Below are positions 58,501-64,000 of a DNA stretch of 64,000 nucleotides, piece after piece (positions within the stretch are counted from its first letter, which is position 1; every line of letters begins with the position of its first letter). The stretch is from contig OZ024936.1 of NCBI GenBank assembly GCA_964017235.1, positions 35,300,040 to 35,364,039 of the forward strand. Reading direction: 5' to 3'. Position numbers and translations under genes: made by a program. Source of the DNA: Sabellastarte sp. h YS-2021. Its lineage: Eukaryota; Annelida; Polychaeta; Sabellida; Sabellidae. The notes beneath the pieces are model-generated. The model ran no database searches, was not told where the DNA came from, and saw nothing but the letters and a program-made list of their open reading frames with translations.

Positions 58501-60250
58501 GTGCCGTATTTATATTCAAAGCAACAGGGTTGTAAAGTTTGGGTTTTATTGTTGTGTCCGCAAGTTGTAGCCAGGCCGTAATATACCAAACACAGCCAGG
58601 CCATCAATGTACCTGTATAAGGCAGAGTATTCCACTGTAAAGTAGAACAGAGTGGGTCATTTATTTTGGATGCAGATGTACTTCCACCATCTTAAGATCT
58701 AGGTTAGCGACTGTCTGTACAACTCTTGCCCCCTTAAAATTTATGCTAAAATTTGACATAATCATCTAATCTGTGATCATTAAAATGAAAGCTGACTTAC
58801 CAATAAGACCCACAAGTTGGTTGTCATCACTTGATTCTTTTCATCCTGAATTATGACACAAACATCTCAACATCAAGTCAAAATTATATAGGGGAACAAA
58901 AGGTTTTACGCAGTATAATTTGTGAATAAATGATAAAGTAGCAGGTACACAGAATGTCAAATAGATTGGACAATGGATCCAACTGATTCCATTTCAGTTA
59001 ATAGTTTGTGCGACATTAGTGTGATACTGTGTTTGGCTTATAAAGTTTTAAATACCATGCCAGTTAGCTTTACAGTGCTGTAAATATTAACTTGAGGTCT
59101 ATGCAATATTTTGCATTATAAAACGTTTAAATCATAAAAAATAAAAAGATTTGAAAAAAAATTAGTGCCAAAAATAATGCAAATAAAATATGTGATACCA
59201 CGTCTATAACTTCTGTACACAGTGTCTATAAAACAAAATAACTTCATATTGTATTGAAAAATGTATTCAATTGTGTCACAAGTTACCAATCTATGTACCC
59301 CATACATTTGATTCTTGTAACACATTATCTATGCTATGACACCATTTACACTGTTCTGTGTTGTATCAACACATATTTGAACTTTGCTTCACAGTCTTAT
59401 TGCTAAATAAATTGACTTTGTATGGGACAGTGCAAATCTGTCCCTCTCTAGAGTGGCAAGAAAATGCTGCCCTCATCCTGAAAAATACTGTCATTGTTGT
59501 GTCAAACATGTCCCACTTAAAAATGAATCTCAACTTATTAAACTTTATAACTTTATAGATACTAACAAAAATAAAATGCACTGAGCCAGACAGAAGCCCT
59601 GATGAGTCAATATATTGCACCTGTATGTAGATCAGGAGGCCAGAACAGTATAATCTGGTGTAATCACATAAAAACGATAATCAGTGCCTTATTGCATTTA
59701 TGATGGAGCTATTATCACATCTAAATATATGTAATACTATACATATGGTCTGCTTAATATCATCTCTATTATTTATGAAACATTATGCATGGCCTCCGTA
59801 ATATGCTTAATGTTGAATGAAAGGTTTTTTCTCTATCATTTTTGTAAGGCACATCAATGACCTATGTAACAGCACACTCACTGTCAAAGTGAGACAACAT
59901 CTGTGACCTACATAACATGAATTGTTTGTGATCTGTGTTGCATCAGCTTAATTTTTATGTAATTCCATATCTGAGACCTATATAATAGCAAATCGATGGA
60001 ATGTGTGATATCCAATACGTAGCCTTTGGTAAAAAGCAGATGAGTCCCAGTACCACATCAATGATTTGAGCCAACTTGATGCTGATCTCTACATTCAATT
60101 GGTCCTCCTCATTCTCAACCGGTCTCACATGTCTGTTGTACCCGCTCTCATGCAGCAGGTCATTGTACAGTCGCTTGGACGCTGTGTTGCCATGGATACA
60201 GGGGCCGTAGATGTGGAAGATAATCGTAACCAGGATCAAGTGCCAACCTG
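22324..60250 (-). CDS. nicotinic-acetylcholine-receptor-like subunit, gene span
   Basis: This gene encodes a pentameric ligand-gated ion channel subunit of the plasma membrane. Seven coding exons are joined in consistent phase (60250-60054, 58845-58801, 57195-57086, 55536-55356, 55018-54386, 53896-53660, 22548-22324), giving 541 residues without the start exon. In order: signal-peptide remainder, extracellular ligand domain with 15-residue Cys loop, M1-M3, cytoplasmic loop with amphipathic helix, M4 and a 41-residue tail. The 45-bp and 110-bp second and third exons match the classic receptor gene structure. The YxCC pair of alpha subunits is absent, so it is non-alpha in type. The last intron (22549-53659) is about 31 kb and contains elements B, C, D and others. 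That the TM4 exon belongs to this gene rests on strand, order, phase and fit; a cDNA would be decisive. Confidence 0.85.
22620..22770 (+). mobile_element. possible SINE fragment
   Basis: A T-arm-like hairpin, gtggg-ttctact-cccac (22679-22695), is followed by a body ending gctgaatgggacgtaaaacccc, a form common to tRNA-derived SINE 3' regions. No complete A box or target duplication is visible. Confidence 0.35.
24296..24448. repeat. ACCGTTA motif cluster in element B leader
   Basis: Five imperfect copies of (g/t)(t/g)accgtta followed by cacatat or gcatata occur at about 24299, 24346, 24367, 24395 and 24429, between AT-rich spacers. They lie upstream of ORF1 and may be a promoter or replication-related direct repeat. 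Confidence 0.6.
24602..25798 (+). CDS. ORF1 (gag-like) of element B
   Basis: This is a 398-residue intact frame starting at ATG 24602. The N-terminus is acidic and Ser-rich. A coiled-coil-like segment follows (about residues 85-120, [20 protein letters not shown]), then a Lys-rich linker. A conserved block contains [10 protein letters not shown] and [11 protein letters not shown], and [18 protein letters not shown] lies further on. A C-terminal Cys/His array ([24 protein letters not shown]) looks like a zinc-binding nucleic-acid motif. It probably coats element RNA. It ends eight bases before the ATG of ORF2, in a different frame. Confidence 0.8.
   Translation: MSESTYNLRSNKADQIQVPIQLQLNNDSDFLSQLLKTNTQPHNEESDSSSESDLNCSDVVGTSDGEQTGGQESERSDNVSESAPDNSAVQQLINSQILSQLQTISQRLDKIEQTRCKKTNDPKKVKTSKNKHPSNDKSKSISAKQGETSATPNSTQHQILPQSVDQIPQLHTIRQDLLIQAQVEKRLKELAEAEKSGTHKQKSLRGGPVEVLVPNKVKWPHEYVLSGSQKERVSYDQLSVIQWVTGFCRIMRDEQNRDIQNSMLDYLIALFDDANDFSWEAAKASHAVLLCRMEQGEIKGYAQVEKIDRVRRANAQRHVSPVSTSSQHIGTKKQTTKATKSMPCQYYNQGSCAHLKSHDTRGTLYKHICTHCFATSGKTFTHPESQCRNKQKKQTKNE
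25807..28401 (+). CDS. reverse transcriptase-RNase H (ORF2) of element B
   Basis: This is an 864-residue intact frame. About 300 N-terminal residues are polar and unrecognised. RT follows with [38 protein letters not shown] (motif A), [12 protein letters not shown] (motif B) and FNYIDDLIY (motif C with both aspartates). [16 protein letters not shown] is in the thumb/connection region. RNase H then shows [29 protein letters not shown] and ADLLSRW, so the acidic catalytic residues are all present. It copies element RNA into DNA. The end overlaps the recombinase frame by 49 bases. Confidence 0.85.
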   Translation: MSLGTHTRHFGTRVVQTNNVHLAPRILEVETNKQTALQWYHMQRALRENSPRLSYADVVKKQSTSLDKQLSKTLPQKTSINNVKASRDQFQKEVHNYAPANTQFDGNKRLPFLRNTKKSGKVEPDAHSHIPTSNHFQILQNLNKDSDTAGDSVHTDSIGQSACNSNSQRKRDKITDRAQKVRSPNSLQTNPPIEQSQVVHHLTTASMPILASKNKTGLTPEGMDVTLGRCDNPFPAQDDLPSQVNNGIAKQTNVNSCYATHDPNSLHILTQRIPDHVFANRHKCMEYNNCVQQNGEDFGFIPLTRLKVYHGDPIDYDRPPDIITAHKIVRQTGIPNFLGARIPIASQLKPQRWRYHLHRFWDKQLPDLIEYGFPLDFCRDGILHPSDTNHMSALQNTSHVEQYILEELSYGAIHGPYHEKPFPMHVSPLMVRDKPNSNKKRTIMDLSWPKGFSVNHGVSKNSYLDTYFTLHYPSIDHIIQAIRDLGPDALLYKIDISRAFRHIRIDPGDLDLLGFHHNDYYFDGSLAFGYRHGSVFFQRCSDAIRYIMKNYGFHTIFNYIDDLIYVGLPHEIHQSFTFLQHLLQDLGLEVSPSKLIAPATQVVCLGILVDTVTQTISIPKDKLQQIKDICFSWLSKTYCSKRDLQSLLGSLLYITKCIKPARYFLNRMLALLRQNVNHRKILLHQQFFADLNWFLTFLDTYNGITYYKITEQDAQVYLDASLTGLGGVYGSFVYALPIPKGFRDYGIVHLEILNILVACKIWASQWENKKIQIFCDNLAVVEVLTSGRTRDETLAICARNIWLLSALYNIHFTFSHIAGVQNTIADLLSRWGNSHHDWSKLQSLCPDHVWVDSHIDLTLLNYTI
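28353..29393 (+). CDS. tyrosine recombinase (ORF3) of element B
   Basis: The frame is open from 28353, but homology with elements A and C begins at GLPAAAAQL, just after an acceptor-like tactatttttcag (AG at 28415-28416). The functional N-terminus is therefore probably made by splicing or frameshifting rather than at the first ATG. An N-terminal core-binding part ([18 protein letters not shown]) leads to the catalytic domain: [10 protein letters not shown] (first Arg), [11 protein letters not shown] (His-x-x-Arg), [13 protein letters not shown] (His and nucleophile Tyr). It would integrate circular DNA copies without an integrase. All catalytic residues are present. Confidence 0.85.
   Translation: MGGFPYRSNIIELYHIIYYFSGLPAAAAQLASLASVSLKNGFRPATLTQYTRMWKDFLAFQVAAGLSLHQVTPLVLLAYMQYLINASLSESNISNNLAAIRAFHIIHGLPTHPFQDRRIPLLLKSIKINRPFAPKIAQCLTIDTLHQVMATSAGLQHNITFTALYSFVFFSFLRLSNLLPHTTKQYDFTRHMARGDVIFTQFGATVIIKWSKTIQDRKETRTINVPYLGASQICPIVALKTMLCHIPGSENDPLFMITKKGIPMVLTDSVARKHLKKVSQLLHIQPPLTFHAFRRAASSWAFQHGVPLEHIQAHGTWQSNAVWSYLRALPSSSSPVAQTFSKHLHT
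29661..31087. other. intronic stretch between elements B and D
   Basis: AT-rich sequence without recognised genes. Frames at 30031-30518 (minus) and 30809-31063 (plus) have no family features. Confidence 0.4.
31088..31249. repeat. inverted terminal repeat of element D (left)
   Basis: This matches the reverse complement of 36093-36237 over its length with small indels, including the shared blocks gaagaaagacgtcttgagca and ctctccaccaatcacagtgc. Confidence 0.85.
31279..31924. mobile_element. GC-rich MITE inside element D
   Basis: The 646-bp insertion has inverted ends tgttccacca...actaag and (reverse) tgttccacca...aactaagg, flanked by the trinucleotide ccc at 31276-31278 and 31925-31927. The interior is made of repeated ctgggactaagg and ggcctggga motifs with no coding potential. 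It interrupts the 3' part of element D. Confidence 0.65.
32026..32427 (-). pseudogene. tyrosine recombinase N-terminal half, element D
   Basis: About 130 residues correspond to the core-binding domain of DIRS-type recombinases ([42 protein letters not shown]). The frame stops before any catalytic Arg/His/Tyr box; the catalytic half has been deleted. Confidence 0.7.
32475..33259 (-). pseudogene. RNase H region, element D
   Basis: Two overlapping frames carry the RNase H signature: [46 protein letters not shown] and a degenerate IAEKLSR in place of the final Asp motif. [12 protein letters not shown], the conserved DIRS spacer before the recombinase, follows. At least one frameshift is needed to join the parts, and the last acidic position is altered. 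Confidence 0.75.
33261..33982 (-). pseudogene. reverse transcriptase with deleted core, element D
   Basis: The N-terminal finger motif ([20 protein letters not shown], ending FKMET) is followed almost directly by the thumb region ([30 protein letters not shown]). Motifs A to C, including YxDD, are absent, so the catalytic core was removed by an internal deletion. Confidence 0.7.
34530..35433 (-). pseudogene. gag-like ORF, element D
   Basis: Two overlapping frames (35433-34864 and 34946-34530) form an acidic N-terminal part and a more basic C-terminal part, typical in composition and place for the DIRS first ORF. A run of G residues near 34807-34820 coincides with a probable frame change. The N-terminus is unclear. 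Confidence 0.55.
36093..36237. repeat. inverted terminal repeat of element D (right)
   Basis: Reverse complement of the left terminal repeat at 31088-31249. The outermost bases are agatat on the plus strand. Confidence 0.85.
36238..37029. other. intronic stretch between elements D and C
   Basis: No recognised gene or repeat. The frame at 36408-36677 has no supporting motif. Confidence 0.4.
37199..37226. repeat. perfect 13-bp hairpin in element C leader
   Basis: cacactgaaactt, a two-base spacer, then aagtttcagtgtg. It lies about 240 bases upstream of the ORF1 ATG. Confidence 0.8.
37465..38400 (+). pseudogene. ORF1 (gag-like) of element C
   Basis: The frame starts at ATG 37465 with an N-terminal Cys/His cluster ([13 protein letters not shown], then C), not seen in A or B. 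It continues through the coiled-coil-like block ([16 protein letters not shown]). An in-frame TGA at 37801-37803 and a TAA at about 38062 interrupt an otherwise conserved frame, including [13 protein letters not shown]. The C-terminal Cys/His region ([13 protein letters not shown], then CSQC) is frameshifted near 38285. Confidence 0.7.
38620..41015 (+). pseudogene. reverse transcriptase-RNase H (ORF2) of element C
   Basis: A polar N-terminal region (38624-39193) is followed after a frameshift by RT blocks ([27 protein letters not shown]). Another frameshift near 39880 leads to [16 protein letters not shown] and [12 protein letters not shown]. The catalytic motif C reads YIND instead of YIDD. 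Thumb ([14 protein letters not shown]) and RNase H segments ([19 protein letters not shown], then a stop within CDN) follow with several stops. It is clearly inactive. Confidence 0.7.
41037..41960 (+). pseudogene. tyrosine recombinase (ORF3) of element C
   Basis: Homology starts right after an acceptor-like tatatgatttcag (AG at 41035-41036) with [20 protein letters not shown]. The frame holds [14 protein letters not shown] (first Arg box), then stops near 41536. Later pieces in other frames keep [13 protein letters not shown] (His-x-x-Arg) and a degenerate SHMD block, with a further frameshift before the Tyr region. Confidence 0.7.
42001..42574. other. intronic stretch, 3' of element C
   Basis: AT-rich sequence with repeated taagg/ccttaa-type short motifs, possibly element C's 3' untranslated region. 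Nothing coding is seen. Confidence 0.35.
42575..43330 (-). mobile_element. Penelope-like element 3' fragment with GIY-YIG-type nuclease
   Basis: The minus strand encodes NPxLRRSW-type and [20 protein letters not shown] blocks, then after frame breaks a nuclease region: [39 protein letters not shown], and a C-terminal [11 protein letters not shown]. This is the endonuclease end of Penelope-like retroelements, which prime reverse transcription at a nick. The catalytic GIY and YIG triads are replaced by IIY and YVG. The RT is absent, so this is a 5'-truncated copy. Confidence 0.75.
44327..44452. repeat. palindromic MITE-like element
   Basis: Perfect 19-bp arms (44359-44377 and 44406-44424; ccattatgtaaacttaatg and its complement) surround a GC-rich centre. 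Imperfect outer arms read tatagataatggc...gtagcgct and its counterpart. Confidence 0.7.
45767..45798. repeat. 13-bp hairpin (aactctccattat arms)
   Basis: Arms 45767-45779 and 45786-45798 are perfectly complementary with a six-base loop. The sequence is reminiscent of the ccattatg centre of the 44.3-kb palindrome. Confidence 0.6.
46480..47010 (-). pseudogene. CR1/L2-like LINE reverse transcriptase fragment
   Basis: The minus strand, with frameshifts and stops, shows conserved non-LTR RT blocks: [16 protein letters not shown] (motif 2 region), [13 protein letters not shown] and [15 protein letters not shown] (motif with the first catalytic Asp). It is a heavily mutated internal fragment with no endonuclease or motif C. 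Confidence 0.7.
47011..47649. other. intronic stretch
   Basis: No recognised feature. Confidence 0.4.
47650..50840 (-). pseudogene. DIRS-like retrotransposon relic
   Basis: The RT/RH-to-YR linker is recognisable at 48000-47790: [31 protein letters not shown] and [12 protein letters not shown]. It is followed by a decayed [12 protein letters not shown] block near 47700. [15 protein letters not shown] at about 48250 and basic, RRDT-containing frames at 48300-48720 look like the gag/RT start. Weaker frames at 49500-50835 may be the 5' part of gag. Most of RT, the RNase H core and the recombinase catalytic domain are absent. An imperfect tandem repeat (atcctgtgatctgt units) lies at about 48910-49020. 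Confidence 0.55.
50841..52146. other. intronic stretch
   Basis: AT-rich sequence with no recognised gene or repeat. Confidence 0.4.
52147..52813 (-). mobile_element. CR1/L2-like LINE 3' end
   Basis: The minus strand encodes the characteristic C-terminal RT region: [50 protein letters not shown], then after a frameshift the terminal ALWNSSP...[11 protein letters not shown] short 3' UTR ends in a pentanucleotide run (attag repeats at 52147-52170). It is 5' truncated, as usual for LINE insertions, and lies in the receptor intron in the sense of the gene. Confidence 0.85.
52815..52860. repeat. tandem 26-bp duplication
   Basis: gtttaaacccatatagattt occurs at 52815-52834 and 52841-52860, next to the 5' truncation point of the LINE fragment. 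Confidence 0.75.
53660..53896 (-). CDS. nAChR-like exon: cytoplasmic loop and amphipathic helix
   Basis: Acceptor ctctttgttaag, donor GTGAGT after CGG at 53662-53660, phase 0 at both ends, 79 residues. A basic start ([15 protein letters not shown]) and a variable loop lead to the amphipathic MA helix ([17 protein letters not shown]). The helix continues across the 31-kb intron into the M4 exon. Confidence 0.85.
54386..55018 (-). CDS. nAChR-like exon: loop C, M1, M2, M3
   Basis: Acceptor atacag, donor GTTAGA, 211 residues, phase 0 at both ends. The loop C region ([19 protein letters not shown]) lacks the vicinal Cys pair of alpha subunits. M1 ([20 protein letters not shown]), M2 ([19 protein letters not shown]) and M3 ([18 protein letters not shown]) follow, then the start of the cytoplasmic loop with a CSCC cluster. 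Relative to typical cation-selective subunits the residue before the 0' Lys is Gln rather than Glu, and 9' is Phe rather than Leu. Confidence 0.92.
55356..55536 (-). CDS. nAChR-like exon: Cys loop and loop B
   Basis: Acceptor cttgcag, donor GTATCT, 181 bp. It begins by completing the Asn codon of NNADGKYE. It carries the signature 15-residue Cys loop ([15 protein letters not shown]) and the loop B tryptophan (GSWTYS). The downstream phase is 0. Confidence 0.93.
55757..55838. repeat. tandem 41-bp duplication in intron
   Basis: Two nearly identical 41-bp units begin ttaacaatagaatcactgtc at 55757 and 55798. Confidence 0.85.
57086..57195 (-). CDS. nAChR-like exon: loop A region (110 bp)
   Basis: Acceptor cttcatag, donor GTGAGT, 110 bp, ending in phase 2. 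It encodes [14 protein letters not shown] and the loop A motif [10 protein letters not shown]. Length and phase equal the conserved third exon of receptor genes. Confidence 0.92.
58411..58478. repeat. 17-bp minisatellite, four units
   Basis: Four 17-bp units of the form cca(c/t)(a/g)ac(c/t)gta(g/c)a(t/c)tgg, the last degenerate, in an intron of the receptor gene. Confidence 0.85.
58801..58845 (-). CDS. nAChR-like exon: 45-bp second exon
   Basis: Acceptor aattcag, donor GTAAGT, exactly 15 codons ([15 protein letters not shown]). It corresponds to the conserved 45-bp exon of nicotinic receptor genes, phase 0 at both ends. Confidence 0.92.
60054..60250 (-). CDS. nAChR-like exon: signal peptide end and N-terminal helix
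   Basis: Acceptor tttcttgcag followed directly by another CAG (a NAGNAG site, so the exon starts at 60250 or 60247), donor GTACTG. It encodes the hydrophobic end of a signal peptide ([14 protein letters not shown]), then [16 protein letters not shown] and the conserved [13 protein letters not shown]. The first exon must supply the Met and end with one base of a codon. No matching exon was found up to 64000. Confidence 0.88.
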
Positions 60251-62639
60251 CTGCAAGAAAAGTAGGTATTTGTTTCACACTTTCAGAAATGGTATGCAAC
60301 ATGATATAACACCGACAAAAACTGTGTATTGGATACACCAGGCAATTTTATTTGAATATGTATAGGTAACCCACTTCATTATAAATTATTTTGTAAATTT
60401 ATGTTTAAATGTAGCTTTTAAAAGCTATAATCTTCCCTTTGGCATCCATTGCTATTCAGAAGAATCGCCTCTTCTGCAGCCAGCCTTCTTAAGAAAAGAA
60501 ATTATATTACTCCCAGTTACTTGGGACAACTGTTAGATGGTGTTCGCTGTGGAGTGATCCAGATAGTTTGCTTTTTTTTCTGTATGTTATATGTTGTGCC
60601 CACCACCCTAGCTATGAAATGAGTGGGGATATGGATAGGTCGGTCTAATCTGATTTTCAAACGATAAGGTTGTATCTATATAAACATAAAGTTTACATGT
60701 TTATTGTGCTACAATATCTTACCGGTACTTCAGTACTTATTGATAAATCCAAACCATTTAAAAATGAATTATAACTGAGATTGTAGATTTTGATTCAGTA
60801 GTTATATACTAATCTTTTCTGATATTTATATAATAGTGTTTTGATCTGGAAGACAAGACATAGTCTAATTTTTTTATGATAAACTAGAGAAACTGTTTAT
60901 CAGAATTTATAGTAAATGTATATATATCACAAACAAATAATCTAGCACCATATACTATGAATATTTGATGTATTTTAGGCTTAGTGAAATCCTATGAGTT
61001 CACACAACTGATCCAAGCCTAAATTTATGCTATTAAATAGAAGTTGGAGCTTTGCATAATTCTTTGAGCCCATTTTGGCATTATTTAGGTCACCTGGATT
61101 TAGAGATGGGTCGGAGTCAAAAATATGTAGATCTGGAGGTCACAACGCCTCTGATTGTGGGTCACCACGTTTTAGTACAGCCCATCAGTCATGGACATTT
61201 CCTTTCAATGAAATCATAATAAAAGTACCGAAATGCACAAAGATATGGGATAAAAGTGTGCAATTTCTTCAAATTTCTAATTTCCTTTCCTTCAATAATA
61301 TGTGTTAACAGGCGAGATAGAGGCTATAAAGTATCATATATGGTTTAACAAACATGACAGTTCTTCTCAAATTCTTCTGAAATTGAGAGTAAAGTCTGCA
61401 AATGCATAAAATATAGTATAAAAGCTGATAATTTCTTCAAATTGAGTGGTAGTGTCTACTGTTTTAAATTACTCTTCTATTACATGTGTTGACTGAAGTA
61501 GCAGTTGTAAAATCTCAGAGACACCAAGTTACTATCGATTTGTTAAGTATGAATGATCTTCTTACCAGATATCCATCGTGCCAGTATCCTGAGGTGGCAC
61601 CTATTGCTCCTGGTTCTTTAGGCTCTAAACAGCTAAATGTATGAAGCTGTGCACCTCCCTCTGGTTAGCCTGAGGTTAGCTGTGCTGATGGGAAGATGTG
61701 TCCACTAAGAGTTGAGCTGCCACCAGTGGACCCAGATACATATTTACCTTTCTCTGATCACATCAAGTCTTTTAGATAGAAGTAGGCAATCATATTGTGT
61801 GCATTTCTGTGACACACTTGCACGATTTACTAACCATACTTTACTAAAGGAATGCATTGGACGCTTGAAAGGCTCTGATATATTTGCCTTTACTTGGAAC
61901 AGGTTTATATGCTGTTAGTCTACTTTGTAACATAGTCAAACTGTCTGTTTCGACCAAAAGGAAATAGTTGCAAGTCTGATGTCTGTGGTGTGTCCTTTGT
62001 AAAAGGTAATGAAAAGTAGTGATGTGTTACCCCTCATGTTTAAGGTATGATCCAATTTAAATCTCAGAGCCCCAACTGGGCACAAGGTTTCGTCCTCTTT
62101 AAAGGGTTTATTTAATATTGAACTTAATGCAGGAAAGATCAGTTGAGCTACAGTCTGTGCTCTTTACCTAGCCAGTTGATGCTTAATTCAATTTGAAGGT
62201 CCATGCTATGTGATGACCAGATGGGCCCAGAGGGTTGACAGGATCAGTCTGGTTCATTTTGGATCGTGATCTGTTTAAAACTTGAAGCAGGTGCATGAAG
62301 AAGTCTGAGACTTCTTTACAGTTTGTTTGATGAAGTCCACAGAGTTCTCATTCTCAGCTGTACGAGGTCACAAATATGGTTTAGTCTTGTGGCAAACAGA
62401 TCCACTTGAGGCAAGGTCATTGGGAAACTTGATGGTGCACAGTGGATCACCCTGTTGACTGTGTCATCCTGAACACAGAAATACCATTACATTGGCACAA
62501 CCTGTGATTCTTATTGTGCATTTTTTTTCTCGGGGAAATATCTTTATATTCTACAGCACTCAAAGTGCAATTTAACTTATCCGACTGCACAATTGCAAAC
62601 CAAGCTCTCAGGTAACTGACATTTCCCTAAATGAAAGAC
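60251..62639. other. upstream or first intron of the receptor gene
   Basis: No gene was recognised. A short ATG-plus-donor segment (ATG at 61576-61574 on the minus strand, followed by gtaaga) was tested as first exon but ends in the wrong phase. Confidence 0.4.
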
Positions 62640-62798
62640 AGAGGCTTAAGGATGACCATTTATTGACGTCCTTGAGGCTGTTTAGCCTGCCACTGGGGAT
62701 AACAACCCAATGGCAGAGAACCGCTTGTACCCAAGTTTGAACCAATGTCCTCTGTGTTCCTAGGAGAGTGTATTACCCGCTAGGCCACAATGGCAGAT
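62640..62798 (-). mobile_element. tRNA-derived SINE-like copy
   Basis: On the minus strand the head reads gtggcctagcgggtaatacac with B-box-like ggttcaaactt, then a body with caatgg/ccactgg motifs. No target duplication or tail was identified. Confidence 0.5.
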
Positions 62799-62836
62799 AT
62801 GGGATGTGTCTGGTATGAAGTAAGATCTCGTGTTGT

Positions 62837-63366
62837 TTACACCAGCTCATTAATCTCCACTGAGTGGGTTTCTCCCAGCTTGTTTATATAATTCAATAAT
62901 GTTGTGTTGTCTGTTGCACTCAACACTGTCTGATTTTGGCAATGATATTTGAATCGTTGAATGGTAGGAATGCAGTTTCTTTCAGTTTCAGCATGTTTAT
63001 GTGAAGCTTTGACTCCAGCTGAGACCACATTCATGTCTCTGAATTTTATATAAATGAGCGCTCTGTTTGATGCATCTGTAAAAATTTGAATGGATTTTTC
63101 AGCAGGTTTTGTGGGTTTTGCCACAAGTCCAATGAGATGTTATAGTGTTGGGTCCGGGAAGGAGCATGCCCAGGGATTGAAGAAACTTGCAAGGCTCTTT
63201 CAGACGCCATTGAAATGGTCTCAGTCCACCCTCTACAACCAGCTTCTTGGTCATTGTGCGTAAGCCTGTTATATATAATTAACCATCTTGCACTCAATAC
63301 AGAATTCTGTTTGGTCCTGTTGATCAAGTCCTGAATTCTCTGCCATCTGTCCTGATTGGGTCTCAC
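62837..63366 (-). pseudogene. DIRS-like relic: RT thumb and RNase H
   Basis: The minus strand has RPNQDRWQRIQDLINRTKQ (thumb region, as in element D's RPTMEKW block). After a frame change come the RNase H signature SIQIFTDASNRALIY and LSATDNTTLLNYINKLGE. It is the same element class as D but a separate, short fragment. Confidence 0.7.
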
Positions 63367-63371
63367 AATGG

Positions 63372-63610
63372 CTTAAGTCTAAGTGGAATTTGTAGCAAAA
63401 AAATAATAATGCCCGGGTAGGGATCAACTCAATTTCTTTTGGTTGATTATCCACCTTATGTCTCAGTGGTATTCGTAGCCCAAAATGAAAATGCCTGAAT
63501 AGGGACCAACTCAGTTTCTTTTAGTTTATTATCGACCTGATGTCTATGTGGTATTTATCCCCTCAAAATGAAATTGCCTGAGTAGAGACCAACCCGAATT
63601 TTTTTCATTA
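63372..63610. repeat. 82-83-bp tandem repeat, three units
   Basis: The shared block tgcc(c/t)g(g/a)(g/a)tag(g/a)ga(t/c)caac recurs at about 63410, 63492 and 63575. Flanking sequence also matches (ttatccacc / ttatcgacc; gtggtatt). Confidence 0.8.
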
Positions 63611-63950
63611 TTATCCACCCCAGACTTTGAGATAGGTTCTTTGTCGCATTTACATTGTGGAAAGCCTCCAATTGCATCATTGCCCTGATTAACCATTTGC
63701 CTAAGTTGTGGTGCATTCTGATTCCCCTTGTGAGTGTCATATCATTTAATTTATTTTACAATCATGGTGAAGGCTTGTAGGACAGGGCCCTGAACTAGTA
63801 CAATATTGTCCTGTATTCGTATCTCAGGTCTTTGCTTGACCTTGGGTGAAATGTAGGCATGTAGGCAGTCATTGTTTGGGATTACAAGCTCATCCTCTGC
63901 CTCTGCATCGTGGTCTGAATTATAATCGACCCCTGTCAAAAGAACCGCCC
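63611..63950 (-). other. possible gag-like relic, unrecognised
   Basis: Minus frames 63939-63751 and 63740-63555 have protein-like composition (an acidic start with DHDAEAEDELV, then GIRMHHNLGKWLIRAMMQLEA). They sit upstream, in element sense, of the DIRS-like relic, which is where gag would be. A stop separates them and homology is not established. Confidence 0.3.
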
Positions 63951-64000
63951 TAGGATAATTGGGTTTAACCTATTGAAATATTTGGTGGAACTCTGTATGG

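Noticed and set aside
61561..61580. First exon of the receptor gene (ATG followed by a donor)
   Set aside because: It leaves two bases of a codon where one is needed and gives no hydrophobic signal peptide start.

Overview
The window is animal nuclear DNA: genes are split into short exons with GT/AG borders, introns run to tens of kilobases, and polyadenylation signals, tRNA-derived SINEs, MITEs, a LINE, a Penelope-like element and several tyrosine-recombinase (YR) retrotransposons are present. The divergent nicotinic receptor subunit and the abundant DIRS/Ngaro-type elements fit a marine lophotrochozoan, most likely a mollusc. That placement is an inference; nothing here fixes the species.

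Host genes. Most of the right two thirds is one minus-strand gene for a nicotinic-acetylcholine-receptor-like (Cys-loop) subunit. Seven coding exons are recognisable: 60250-60054, 58845-58801, 57195-57086, 55536-55356, 55018-54386, 53896-53660 and 22548-22324. All splice phases agree and give 541 residues; the exon carrying the start codon was not found. The last intron is about 31 kb and is packed with mobile DNA. The subunit lacks the vicinal cysteines of alpha subunits and has an unusual pore lining. Tail to tail with it, on the plus strand, a three-exon gene (18918-21650) encodes an unrecognised 100-residue protein with two membrane segments.

Left end (0.5-4.9 kb). Minus-strand reading frames encode two RING fingers and a tandem PC4-like (transcriptional coactivator p15) protein. 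Each locus is interrupted by a single in-frame stop. Two arrays of a 93-bp repeat, each unit carrying a TATA-like motif, sit among them. The assembly resembles a decayed, integrated large DNA virus, but a host pseudogene cluster is not excluded.

Mobile elements. Three diverged Ngaro-like elements lie on the plus strand: A (about 6.6-11.6 kb, broken), B (about 24.1-29.4 kb, all three frames open) and C (about 37.0-42.0 kb, broken). Relic fragments of the same family lie at 5.6-6.2 and 13.6-14.2 kb. A second class, DIRS-like, is represented by element D (31.09-36.24 kb, minus, with inverted terminal repeats and internal deletions) and relics at 47.6-50.8 and 62.8-63.4 kb. Other pieces are a Penelope-like 3' end (42.6-43.3 kb), two CR1/L2-like LINE fragments (46.5-47.0 and 52.1-52.8 kb), two SINE copies with clean target-site duplications (5.95 and 16.4 kb), further SINE-like pieces, two MITEs (14.95 and 31.28 kb) and a fold-back repeat cluster (12.26-13.58 kb).

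Two observations stand out. All three Ngaro-like copies keep an acceptor-like pyrimidine-AG in the same phase just before the recombinase frame. The MITE at 14.95 kb has a near-empty paralogous site only 360 bp away.
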